Assembly: GCA_037178975.1 (NCBI GenBank)
Contig: JASJZH010000001.1
Location: forward strand, 310,001-374,000
Direction: 5' to 3'
From: Oscheius tipulae
Lineage: Eukaryota > Nematoda > Chromadorea > Rhabditida > Rhabditidae
Length of the DNA: 64,000 nt
The position numbers and the translations under genes are program-made. Position 1 is the stretch's first letter; each line of letters starts with the position of its first letter. Positions 44,599 to 54,693 of this stretch are shown here, piece by piece. Below the pieces are notes generated by a model, which saw nothing but the letters and a program-made list of their open reading frames with translations, was not told the origin of the DNA and searched no databases.

Positions 44599-44827
44599 TG
44601 TCTTCCTGTTTCTCTGTCTCTCTGTCTGTGAGATAGTTTAATTATCGAAGTAAGGAATAGACATAGGGGCCGAACTTCCTTTAAATTTTAAAACTATAAA
44701 TTCGTCATGACGTCTTCATCTCTTCCTTCCTGAAAACTGTTTACTCGAATTATTGCTAAATACGAGAATGTTGTTATCTGGAGCATGATTCATCCGATGG
44801 GTCCCATATCAGTAATCCCTACAAAGC

Positions 44828-46183
44828 ATGCAGTCTGCTATGTTGCTTCTTCTGTTCTCCGCCAGTTTGACCTCCGCCAATCTGAACTGTTACTACGATG
44901 CATCGAGTAAGTGTGACAGTGACAATGACTGTTAAACGTTTTTAGCCTACAGCAGCTACTACGACTCGTACAATAGGAAGACTGTACAATGTTATGCCTT
45001 TACAAGCTTTTGCTTCATGTTAGTCTTTTCAAATTTATTTTTTCCGTCGTGAGACTCTCCTAATAATCGTAGCAGTTGACCTTTGTTAGCCCAGGTCTTG
45101 TCTGAAGTTGGGCCACCTAGCCCTGAGGCTCACCAATTATTCTGCAAAGTTTGAGGTCTATCCGACACGTAATCTCTGAAAAAAAGTGTTTCGCCAAATC
45201 TGATTATCGACCAAGTTTGATCCATTGTATCTCGATCATTTTTTGAGATTTTTTTGAGATTTCCAAATAGACTCGAAAACACCTGATTGGTTCTGTGTAG
45301 AACGTGGCAAAGACGAATTTTGCGAGCTTATCTATGCTCCGAGTTTGCGTCAGGTGCGTAAGCGACTGACTGGTTTAGAGAGTGCCGTATGTATGGCATT
45401 CCGAATGAAACCATAATATTGCAGGCAAACGACGACGGTCGGAAATAACACCTACCGCCGTCTAGCAGACTGTGACTACAACTACAACACAATGTGTGTA
45501 TTTTCCGGGTGCACGACCCAGGGAAGTACCGAGACTTGCTGCTGTAGGACCAACTACTGCAATGATCCTTCTGCCATAGTCGTACCAACTACTGCACCTA
45601 TGGTTAGGTCGTCAGGATACCCTGCAACGGCCAATCTAAACTGTTACTCCGATGTATCGTGTAAGTGTGACAGTGACAATGACTGTTAAACGTTTTTAGC
45701 CTACAGCAACTACTACGACTCGTACAATAGGAAGACTGTACAATGTTATGCCTTTACAAGCTTTTGCTTCATGTTAGTCTTTTGAAATTTATTTTTTTCG
45801 TCGTGAGACCCTCCTAACAATCGTAGCGGGAGGACCTTTGTTTGCCCAGGGTCTTGACACGAAATTATTGTGAACTGGCGCGTCTTCAGGTTTCAGCTCA
45901 ATATCTATAATATTGCAGGCAAACGACGACTCTTGGAAATCACATCGCCCGCGTAGCAGACTGTGATTACAACAGAATGTGTGTAGTTTCCGGATGTTAT
46001 ACTCAAGGAGGTATCGAGACTTGCTGCTGTAGGAACAACTACTGTAATGATCCTTCTGACGTAGCCTTACTACCTACTGGAATTACCCTTCAGCCTCACA
46101 ACTCTGCAGCGCCTCAGTCGTCAGGATACTCTACAACTCTGCCAATAATTTTCACCGTGCTATCTTATGCCTTTTTGAAATAA
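44828..46183 (+). CDS. Two-domain Ly6/three-finger-type GPI-anchor candidate
   Basis: ATG 44828 opens a signal peptide (MQSAMLLLLFSASLTSANL). Two homologous cysteine-rich domains follow. Each has NCYYD or NCYSD, VQCYAFTSFCFM, ADCDYN, MCV-SGC and ends in ETCCCRTNYCND or ETCCCRNNYCND, the CC...CN ending typical of Ly6/uPAR-like folds. The C-terminus is hydrophobic (STTLPIIFTVLSYAFLK), suiting a GPI-anchor signal, with stop at 46181-46183. Domain 2 and its exon-intron structure are a recent tandem duplicate of domain 1: the first intron of each (44907-44945, 45661-45699) is the same 39 bases. Extracellular adhesion or receptor-modulating roles are possible; none is shown. Confidence 0.75.
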
Positions 46184-46271
46184 AAAGCATGTTTGCCTAG
46201 ACGTGTTATCGGCTTAACAGCTCGTAGTTCTCTGATTGTCATCTTTGAGAGGGAAGAGCTCCAAAAATCAG

Positions 46272-46330
46272 CACAGACACAGAGAGACAGAGGGACAGAG
46301 GGACAAAGGGACAGAGATACAGAAAGGTAC
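46272..46330. repeat. GACAGAGG-type tract
   Basis: CACAGAGAGACAGAGGGACA-type units between the Ly6-like gene and the next gene. Confidence 0.8.
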
Positions 46331-46517
46331 TCGGACTGCATACTGTTTCATGTAAGTTGGCCTGCGAGTTAAATCAGAGAGACAGAGAGATACTAATTTT
46401 CTTCCTCCCGAGATCAAGACATTTTTTGACTCTGACGAGTTACGCCCTGAGACCCGATTGCTTCCATGTCCTCCCAATGTTTTCTCACTAAATTTTGCTG
46501 ATCTTCGGAGGAATCAG

Positions 46518-47222
46518 GTCATCGAAGTCAATTTTTGACTACTTCTGCCTCCGGCCTAGAGAACCTTCTCATGTCCCCGATACACAGTTGGACAGAAACT
46601 CTACACTCGAGAAGATGTACAGAAGTTTCCTTACAATATCAAAGTACACATATGAGTGGAGGAAGTACAGTTTTTATGAGCTCTTCACGGTAGGTACATT
46701 ATCCAAAGGGTCTATCCTTCTTACAATTAGATCTCTCAACTTCTGCAATTTCTTTCAGTCGACAGATCTTCCTCATCCCCGAGAACAGAACTTGTTCCAG
46801 TTCAATGAAGAGTTTGCAGATACTTCTACTACACTTTCAAAGCCTGTGTGTATAATCGTTAGACCTATCCAACGGCCAGAGTCATTTACCAAACAAGGGA
46901 TACTGTATCATGTATACAGTCCGGTACCAGAAGAGTCTGGTCAATTGGTCTCTGGGAATAGGGCAACAGTGTATTGCGAAGACTTTCAAGGATGGAGGGC
47001 TGTAAGTTTTCGAAAGACAGAGACAGACTGGGTTTTATTGGTTTAAGCCGAAGAGTTCGACATTTTGCCAGCAGCTGGAAGTCTGGTAGCCAAACTCTCG
47101 TCTCTTCTCGGAGCCATCGGAATAGTAGCTACTACACAGTTTTCCAGTATCACTGACGATTTTCACACCGAAAGCGGCGGCTTCAAAATCGAGTTTTTTT
47201 TGTTGTTCCGATGCAGAATGAA
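46518..47222 (+). CDS. Unidentified gene, exon structure unresolved
   Basis: The open sequence SSKSIFDYFCLRPREPSHVP and on through YTYEWRKYSFYELFT splices across a short intron (GTAGGTACA...TTTCAG). It continues as STDLPHPREQNLFQFNEEFA, then ILYHVYSPVPEESGQLVSGN and TVYCEDFQGWRA. The next intron contains AGACAGAGACAGAC and ends near 47046. Downstream, two frames look coding and I cannot choose between them (one gives EEFDILPAAGSLVAKLSSLL, the other FPVSLTIFTPKAAASKSSFF and a stop). No start codon or family is evident. Confidence 0.4.
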
Positions 47223-48098
47223 GGCTGGACTCTTGATCTCTGTTCTTTGTCGCTGTCAATTCTTGGTCCAAACATCGATACACAAAGTCTGGAGAAGCGC
47301 TTGCGTTATTATTGTTTTGCCAAAACTTCTAAAAGTTTCCTGAAAAGACTCTAAACAAGAAAGCGCTTTCCTTTTCTTGTTGAGAGACAGTTCGGACAGG
47401 ACAAATGAATAAGTTGTCGGAAAAGAGCCTCTTGACTCGCTCACTCCAGAAGGTCGCCTCCTCTTCACTTCTACATGTTGCCCTTTCTTCTCAAGTACCC
47501 CAACCAACACTCATTGCTACAACCGGACAGTGTCAAGTTAGTCCATGTCTCTGTGTCTCCATCTGTCTCCCTATCTCTCTGCATCTCTGACTAGTCAGAA
47601 ATTAATATACTCTTTTCCGACAACTTATTTCCATCTTCTTCCAGGAACCGACCTTCGATGAAGATGGACGCTGAATCTCTCCTGAATGCCGTTCTACTTC
47701 TCTCCTTGTCGTCTCTCTGTCATTATGTCATTACTGACGGGAGCTGTTCGTGACAAGCTGGAAATAGATGAAAGAGATAGGATACTTTTGACAAGTCGTG
47801 ATAGATCAAATTTCTAAAAAATTTGGGCATGAACCCTCTACCAAGGTACATTTTCGCAATTCGCAGTCGACACTTTTACGAGCTTGCTCTCGGTCATCTG
47901 CCTGAGCACTTGTCAAATCCATTTTTGGTACATTCGTGGGCAGACCGACAGAGTCCAGGGTCACTTAAAAAAAATATGATCGAGGTTAGGGGGAACAGAG
48001 AGACATGGGGACAGAGAAAGAGAGAGACAGAGACGGAGATGCAGAGAGATAGAGAGACAGAGGGAGACACAGAGATATGAACTAACCTGAACCGGACT
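47223..48098. other. Spacer with possible short exons
   Basis: Contains a plus-strand segment (47405-47536, MNKLSEKSLLTRSLQ...) that could splice to EPTFDEDGR and a stop near 47674. That would make it either the 3' end of the preceding gene or noise. CTGTCTCT and AGAGACAG tracts lie at 47550-47590 and 47993-48078. Confidence 0.35.
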
Positions 48099-48223
48099 AT
48101 CAACTGTTTTTCGCTCCAGATCGTGCAAAAAAACGTTTTCTCTCCCGGTCAACTGAAGATTTTCTTATGTTTGCTCACTAACTCTCAGCCGGCGACCCGG
48201 TGCCAGGTCACTCCAGTCAAACA

Positions 48224-49877
48224 ATGCCACGGTATCTCCTTCTATTCTTCAGCTTATCTATTGGAATTCCCATTATTTTCAAGATCTGGTTAGAAACTGT
48301 AGATGTTTTTGAAGTTCCAACAAATTTTAAGGTTTGGCCTTTATTTATTGTTTTTAATTTGTTCAGAGGACAAGTGACAGTGATGTTGAGTCTTCAGAAG
48401 TCCGGGTATTTAATATTAACATGGAAGAGGACAGGTGAGAGTGACAGAGACAGCAATACCATGTTCTCCAGGATTCTTTCCCTGAAGACCAAGCTGGAGA
48501 TGACACGACTTCCGGAAAAGACCAGCGATTTTTGGAAGAATCTGACCAAAGTCATGATTGACTACGACTGGAAACAACATGAGCGCTTCTTGAACACTTT
48601 CAAGCAGTACAAGTAGGTTATCGGGTAGTCTAAAAATTTGTTTTAGAACGTTGATCGACGGCCAGGAAGTCCATTTTCTCCGAATTTCCATTGCGCCTCC
48701 GAAAGGTGCCCAGGTGGTTCCAATTGTTCTGCTCCATGGATTTCCTGGGACGTATTGGGACTTTTTCAAGGTACGCACCCTGTCTTTCTTCCTCTCTGTC
48801 TCGCTGTCTCTCTGACACTCAGTCTCTCTGTCTCTTTGTCTCTCTATCTGCTGTTCATCTGTATTCATCCAATTTTCAGATTATTCCAATCTTGTCAAAC
48901 CCTCGTCGCTTCAACTACGACTTCGGTGTAAAACATCCACTACTCTTCGACGTTATAGTACCCAGTCTCCCTGGCTTCATCTTCTCCGAGAAGGTCAGAA
49001 ATCTGGACTTTTCCGCTGCCGAATTAGCTCGTCTTCTGGTCAGACTTATGGAGAATTTGGCTCTCGACAAGTACTTCATCCACGGGACAGAGAGTGAGCA
49101 TAAGTTTGAGCCCTTCTTACAGTCTTTTAGAACTCGGGGCTGATATTGCAACGATAATGGCAGCAATTGATCCGAATGTCTGGGGTATCCACTTGAGCAA
49201 CCCGTTCGTCCCATTATTCTTCAGCCTGAAGGTAAAAATAAAACGTTCCTGACAACATTTGTGTAGACAACCCTGAAATATATGCTTCCTGGAGAGGGTA
49301 CAAGCCTATGGGACTTTTACTCATTGCCACAGTTTCGACCAACGGAGAACTCGGACTTTGTGGGTGAGTAAGGAGACAGAGAGGCAAAAAGGAAGTAAGA
49401 CAGATAGACAGTGGAACAAAGAGACAGAGAGACGGTTAGATGAGGGTATGCTACCAGAGAACATGTCCTCTTCTTCCAGCCACAGCTGTCCACGACTCTC
49501 CTATCGGCCAGTGTGCTCTGATCATGCAGTATTGGGACGTCGGCTCCTCTGCCTCCAAGCAACTGAACGAACTCTTCACCCTCGATGAACTTGCTACAGT
49601 CTGTCATCTCTACTGGCTGACAGACAGTCTCTTCTCCGCCCTCACTGTTATAAACAATCTGGAGATGAGTAAGGATAGATGGCAAGTCCGATGTCCCACA
49701 GCTGTCTTGAAGACAGCCGATGCTCCCTGGGAAACGGCTGACAGTATTTTGAGGCATCAATACTTGAACATTACTAGGATAACGAGACTGGAGAAGGGAG
49801 GTATCTACAACAGTTTGCAGATCAGCGAAGAGCTGGCGGCTGACATTTTTCGATTCGTTGAGGTCACGATATTGTAA
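48224..49877 (+). CDS. Epoxide hydrolase (EPHX1)-like protein lacking catalytic residues
   Basis: An alpha/beta-hydrolase of the microsomal epoxide hydrolase type. MPRYLLLFFSLSIGIPIIF is a membrane anchor. The EHN domain follows (RVFNINMEEDR, then TRLPEKTSDFWKNLTKVMID and DWKQHERFLNTFKQYKTLI), with the oxyanion-hole motif LLHGFPGTYWDFFK and PSLPGFIFSE. The nucleophile elbow, GGDWG in active members, reads FIHGTEKLGADIAT, so the aspartate is absent. The C-terminal GGHFAA-type histidine motif reads GGIYNS. Both joints were inferred by eye, but these are deep differences. The frame is otherwise intact to TAA 49875-49877, so this looks like a maintained pseudoenzyme. The start lies 10 bases after a CACTCCAG acceptor. 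Confidence 0.82.
48780..48856. repeat. CTGTCTCT-type tract in an epoxide hydrolase intron
   Basis: Sense-strand pyrimidine-rich units. A later intron of the same gene (49370-49440) carries the complementary purine-rich form. Confidence 0.8.
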
Positions 49878-49903
49878 GGAAATAAAGAGTTTACTTCGAT
49901 CTT

Positions 49904-49988
49904 TGTCTCTCTCCTCTCTGTCTTTCGGTCTTTCTGTCTGCCTCTCTGTTTCACCGTCTCTCTTTGTCTCACCATCTCTCTGTCTGCA
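49904..49988. repeat. CTGTCTCT-type tract after the epoxide hydrolase gene
   Basis: Degenerate CTCTGTCT units between two convergent genes. Confidence 0.8.
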
Positions 49989-50025
49989 TGATCTACGAAA
50001 AATGGTTTACACAGTATCCAAAAAG

Positions 50026-51629
50026 TTAAGCAAGATTTTTAGCAACCTCGGTCTTCAGGTCCTGTTCCAGCTTCAATATTTTCTGATCATACTGCTCCTG
50101 AAACACGAACGCTATAAAAAAAAAGTAGCACACAATCTTACCATACTGTCCGAAGTCCTCAGGATTAGGGGTTCTCTCTCCTCAATGACTTCTCTGACTC
50201 TGTCGAACAGTCCTTTAGGAGTAGTGCTGGCGAAAGATTTCCAAAGACTCGAAGCCTTTTCGGCCCTGTGAGCTGGAGAAATGTTATCGTGGGGCAGACG
50301 GATGAGTCGGATCTTGGAGGGACTGAAAGATTTCAATAATAGGCAAAAAATAAAAATTGTATTGAAGGATCCGAACGTTGAACCCTATGGATCCGCGCTA
50401 AGCGAAAAAGATAAGATTCCTCTTCGAGTAATTGGAACCACTAACCTTTCCAGGGAATTAGGCAGAGGTCTGGTGGCTGCTTGGACTGTGAGCATGAAAT
50501 CTTCTGCAGCTTCAGCTAGTTTGTCCAAATACTCGAGCTGAAAAGGTTCCAAATGATGAAAAACAGTTGACCAACCTGTGACAGACTGCCAATCTCAATC
50601 TGTCGCTCAATTTTACGAAAGACCGGTAGGAGATCGTCTTTGATACATTTCTGGACTTCTTTCAGGCGCTTGAATGCCGCGTTGCAGGCCTTGCTTCGGA
50701 ACTGTTGACTGATTTGAAAGGTACTGGTAGAGGCAGGATGGGAAGAGATTTCGGTCAAGTCGGTTATTGTGTCGATGTCATTGCCTTGTCCGTCTGAAAA
50801 GTGAATAAGACAGGGACAGAGAGACAAAGAGACAGTCAGAAGAGAGACAGAAAACCAGAGAGGCAGAAACTTACCAGGCAGTACCTGCTGTTCAGTCTGT
50901 CTTTCTACGAAGCCCTCATTTGCCTTGTTGTCTTCTTCTCGGACAAAGGAATCATCCGAAAGAGCTGGTTCCATACTCTGATCCGGTTGTTGCTCTCTCA
51001 AGTGCTGAATATTTTAACTTCCACGCAGGTTTTTTTCTTACAGGAGGAGTGGTAATCGGAGGCAGGCCTAAGGCTTCTCGCGTCGAATGCCTGACTCTTC
51101 GATGCTCTTTGAGGACCCGAATCTCTCTTGTCCAATCGAGCTCGTTCATAGTGGGATCCTCGATAGCTACAGGCTCATTTTTGATTCTCTTCGTTTGTAC
51201 CACCTCATCTGGAAAAGACAGTCGAAGAACAAGGAAAACCCTTACCCTCTTCATCTTCGGTGATTATCACGTCCTCGTCTTCAACAATGACTGGTCGAAT
51301 CCTGCGTTGCGGGGGTGACGGTCTTTTCGGTGGAGCTGTTGAACTTTCACCGGAACGTCTCTGTTTGGGTGCCATAAAGGTCCAAGACTTTAAGTTTCCA
51401 GCGTTTCCCAGTTTCAGGACAGCCTTACAGTTCCTCTCTAGTCTGAAAGATGTCTCTGTCTCTCTGTTTCTCTGTCTCCCTGTTTCTCTGTTTCTGTGTC
51501 TCTTTCAAACTCACGAAGTCTGCATGTTCTTGTCAATACTGACACCCCATTTCTTGACCAACTCCAGTTTTCTTGTTGCTGTCCACGACCAAGTAGTCAG
51601 TTTTGGTAGGACCTGCTTCCGAAAACTGT
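50026..51629 (-). CDS. Basic, charged protein, possible nuclear factor; BRCT-like remnant at N-terminus
   Basis: The family is not recognised. From ATG 51375 the protein starts MAPKQRRSGESSTAPPKRPS, then an acidic stretch (EDEDVIITEDEE), a sumoylation-type motif in KRIKNEP, and Ser/Glu-rich linkers. A helical core follows (AAFKRLKEVQKCIKDDLLPV, LEYLDKLAEAAEDFMLTVQA). The C-terminus is coiled-coil-like (YDQKILKLEQDLKTEVAKNL), with TAA at 50026-50028. The frame is also open upstream through a splice into an exon at about 51629-51530. There, TKTDYLVVDSNKK in one frame and KLELVKKWGVSIDKN in the next look like the two halves of a BRCT domain separated by a +1 shift in an AAAA run. Either ATG 51375 is the true start or the N-terminus is damaged. 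Confidence 0.5.
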
Positions 51630-52167
51630 AATAACTAGGGAAGGAATGTGGTGATCCCTACTGTGAAGTTAAACTATCCCTAGTCCTTTGAGAGTGTCCC
51701 TGTCTGATGTACTCTTCCCAAAGTCTAAATCCACATGGGTCTCTGGCAATTTCGTTGCCTTCTTTCATCTTCCTAAACCAATTTTTCATTGTCGACAGAA
51801 AAAAGTACCCACGTCTCCCAGAATTCCAACATATCCTCGTCGTGCGCTTGCGTATATGGCTCCCGGGACGCCATGTCTATTCTGGAACAATATCGATTTT
51901 ACATTTTGCTAGAATTTTGAGAAAAAAAAACAATAAAATTTGCTGGTAATTTTTGAAATTCTTGCCGCTTTCTGGGAGGGTACGTAGCGGGACATTTTAG
52001 TTCAAACGGGAACCTGTTGACTGTAGTCCAAATGGGTCATCTACACGTATACACCATGGAATTTTGATTGGACGGCCATTTTATGACTCGGTGTATGTAA
52101 AAGATCCTCGGGAAGCATCTTCGTCACCTAACAAAATCCATCTTTATGAAAAAAAACTAGATAGCAG
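51630..52167. other. Spacer with nothing certain
   Basis: A minus-strand open stretch (about 51800-51665: MKNWFRKMKEGNEIARDPCG) looks weakly protein-like. No splice partners or domain are evident. Confidence 0.3.
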
Positions 52168-52280
52168 AGTCAGTAGTCGACCGAGGGTTCCTCTCCGTCC
52201 CTCACCCTGAAACTTCTGGCCTCTGCCGAACCATCTCCCCGTCCAGACCTCCCTATAGGCCGAAAGCGAGCCGAATCGTC
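52168..52280 (+). promoter_or_regulatory. SL1 upstream promoter block
   Basis: GTCGACCGAGGGTTCCTCTC, CTTCTGGCCTCTGCCGAACC and CCAGACCTCC precede the RNA start at conserved distances shared with the other SL1 loci. Confidence 0.7.
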
Positions 52281-52381
52281 GGTTTAATTACCCAAGTTTG
52301 AGGTATTACAATGCTTCCGACCCTGCTTTGGTAGAGGTTGAAAGAAATTTTGGAACAGCCTTCCCTCTAGGGAAGGCAACC
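52281..52381 (+). ncRNA. SL1 spliced leader RNA gene, copy 3
   Basis: Exact SL1 exon at 52281-52302, donor GTATTAC, Sm-type site AAATTTTGG at 52346-52354, and a perfect terminal hairpin at 52358-52377. One base differs from the other intact copies (CTTTGG in place of CTCTGG). Confidence 0.93.
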
Positions 52382-52389
52382 AGACTCCT

Positions 52390-52490
52390 ACTTCTGTTCC
52401 TCTGTCTTCCCGTCTCTTTGTCTTTCTGTCTCTCGGTCTATCAGTCTCTCAGTCCCTTTGTCTCTCTGTCTCACTGTCTCTGCTCCCAAA
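52390..52490. repeat. CTGTCTCT-type tract after SL1 copy 3
   Basis: Degenerate CTCTGTCT units begin within about 10 bases of the SL RNA 3' end. Confidence 0.8.
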
Positions 52491-52967
52491 CTCGTCAATA
52501 GTACTTCGCCGTCTCACAGCACTGTCTGTTTTTTTTTGAAGTTTTTATTTATCTTTCAAAAAAAACAAGAAAAGGATGGCAAGTCCAAAAGGTCAAAGGA
52601 ATAGAAAATAACTGTTGAGATACCAAAAGACGGCTTAATTTACGGGTTTTTGATGTTTTTAGAGTGCGGAGATCGTGAAAGAATACATGTAAAAACCTAG
52701 AAGGTGAGCAAAAAAGGAGAGGGAGCCGAAGTCCTTCGTTAATTGGAAAAAAGGCACTCACTCAAGGGTACAAAAATAAGTTAAAGCTCATTGAAATGGG
52801 CCTGATTCAGGCCGAAAAAAGACTACAAATGTTCTGCTCGGGATTGAAAGGACTATGTGTGAGGAAGAACGGTGCCCGTGGGTTTCGAGGATGGTATTTT
52901 TTTTTGGTGAGGGTGAGTTTTGTAGGGAATGGGGGATCGTACACTGTTGACCGGTGAACTGAGCGAC
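52491..52967. other. Spacer without a supported gene
   Basis: AT-rich sequence downstream of the minus-strand SERTA-like gene, probably including its 3' UTR. Confidence 0.5.
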
Positions 52968-54693
52968 TCAAAGCTTCTGGCGCTTCTGATCACAGATGAT
53001 GGCTTCCGAGAGGAGAGGCTCCTGAAAATTGAATTGTTTTGAAAGAATAGAGAAAACGTAAGATGGTACGGCTGCGACGCGGCGCCCGAGTATCTTTTGA
53101 CGCAACTTTTAGGGTCAGAACGAGGCTTTCAAGCTTTATAGAACTTGCTCTGTTCTACATCTTTTAAGAATATGAATCCATGTAAAACACGTCTTTGACC
53201 AGAGATATAGCTTGGAACTTTAAAACTAGTGTTCCGGTTTGTAAGCCCGCCAGAATTGCCGGTACACAAAGGTAGGTCAAGTACTCCTTGTACGAAGAAG
53301 TGCGTCTTGGACATTTTCATGGCGACGCGCATTTCGCTTTCAGTTTCTTACAACAGTTTCGGGCACCGGAAGTAACTTTTCACTTTTTTGATGTTCTCCA
53401 AAGTTGTAGCTTTTGTTCTGCTCTACAAAACTGGTATATCTAACATCTGGAAATTCGCATAAGGGAGCCAAAAAATAGCATTATTATGTGACCGGTATGA
53501 AAATTGGTATCTTCGCTGCTCTGTCCCAGCACACGTCACTAATCCCTACCGAGTGATATTCACGTCTCATCAACAAGTCAATTAGGCAGGTGACTCTTAC
53601 CTCGTTGCTCTTCCGCTTCTTACGGAAGCAGTTGTTCTCCTTTCCGGCATCCAGATCCGTGATGATAGCATCGTCAAGCGGGCAGAGACTGTCAGAGAGA
53701 TTCGTCTGAACAACCAAGAGACATAGTCAGGGACTTTGACACTTGACTCACAAAAGTCTTCATCTCTGAGTAACTGTTGTTGTTAAGGGAGAGGAAGAGC
53801 TTGTCACTGGGATCGACACGGACAGGTTGGAGAGGGAGAGGGTCGACACCTTCGGAGAGCGGAGAGTAATGGAGATCTTCCAGCTCGAAGAGAGACGGGG
53901 AGCCGAGCTCGTACGTGACAAAACTGGAAAGAAAAGCATGAGAGACAGTCTCGCTGTTTCTCTGTCTCTATGTCTCTCTGTCTCTCGATCTCTCTGCCAT
54001 CGTCTCTCTACCAACCTGTCATAAGCATGAGCCGGTACAAATCCATCCTGCGGCAAGACAGCCTCTGGTTTTCCGCCTTCCGATGCCTGTTCCGTCGGCC
54101 CAACCGTCTCAAAAAGATCATAAAGAGCCTGACGGGCCGTCGGCGGAGAGGAGGACATTTTATTGTGCGCTGGTTGTGTCGTCTCCTGTCCGCCTTCGCC
54201 ATGACCTTAAAGCAAGGTTCATTGTTGAATTCGAAAGGTCAAAAAACAGGTTCTAACAAAAAACTCACTGTTAAGGAGAGAGTCGCCAAGGTAGTCCGAG
54301 TAGTTGTCGCCATTGACCAGCCAAATATCGGACTTCGGGAGATCGTCAAAGTCGAGGCTGACATCATCGGACAGTAGCGATTCGGACTGGTTCGGTGACT
54401 CATCCTCATACTGTAGGTAGTAGGTGACAGAACCGTCTGTCAGCTCCTCCTCACAGCAAATCTCCTGCTCGCGGTCGTGTTGTACTCTCATGAGCTCCGA
54501 GACAAAATTCTTGATCAGAACTCTGAACAGCTTCTTAGACTCTTAGAACTGGAATTTTCTACCTCCGTCTCATGGCCCTGCCTCCACAGCCGGCTCTTCT
54601 CTTCTCCAGCTTGTCATTGCATTTGTCCAGGGCAATGTTGCAAAGATGGCCGAAGACCTCGTCGCTCAGCTCGTCAATAGTGTACGAATCCAT
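52968..54693 (-). CDS. SERTA-domain-like acidic protein (Taranis/SERTAD-like)
   Basis: ATG 54693 begins MDSYTIDELSDEVFGHLCNI. After a 40-base intron the sequence CGGRAMRRRVLIKNFVSELM resembles the core of a SERTA domain (charged helix, then RRSVLIxNxLRxI). The rest is acidic and disordered: EEELTDGSVTYYLQYEDESP, SLDFDDLPKSDIWLVNGDNY, a linker with MSSSPPTARQALYDLFETVG, and FELEDLHYSPLSEGVDPLPL. A basic KKRKSNEVR nuclear-localisation-like cluster comes near the C-terminus (about 53605) and LLSEAIICDQKRQKL ends at TGA 52968-52970. The layout fits a transcriptional co-regulator of the SERTAD/Taranis kind. The domain match rests on one stretch, so the family call is provisional. The last intron holds a long unrelated repeat. 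Confidence 0.5.
53060..53450. repeat. Repeat-rich intron segment with a family B-like arm
   Basis: TTTTTGATGTTCTCCAAAGT and GTTCTGCTCTACAAAAC (53389-53430) match, inverted, the GAGCAGAACAACGGCTACAA region at 19036. The rest of the intron is unassigned. Confidence 0.4.
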
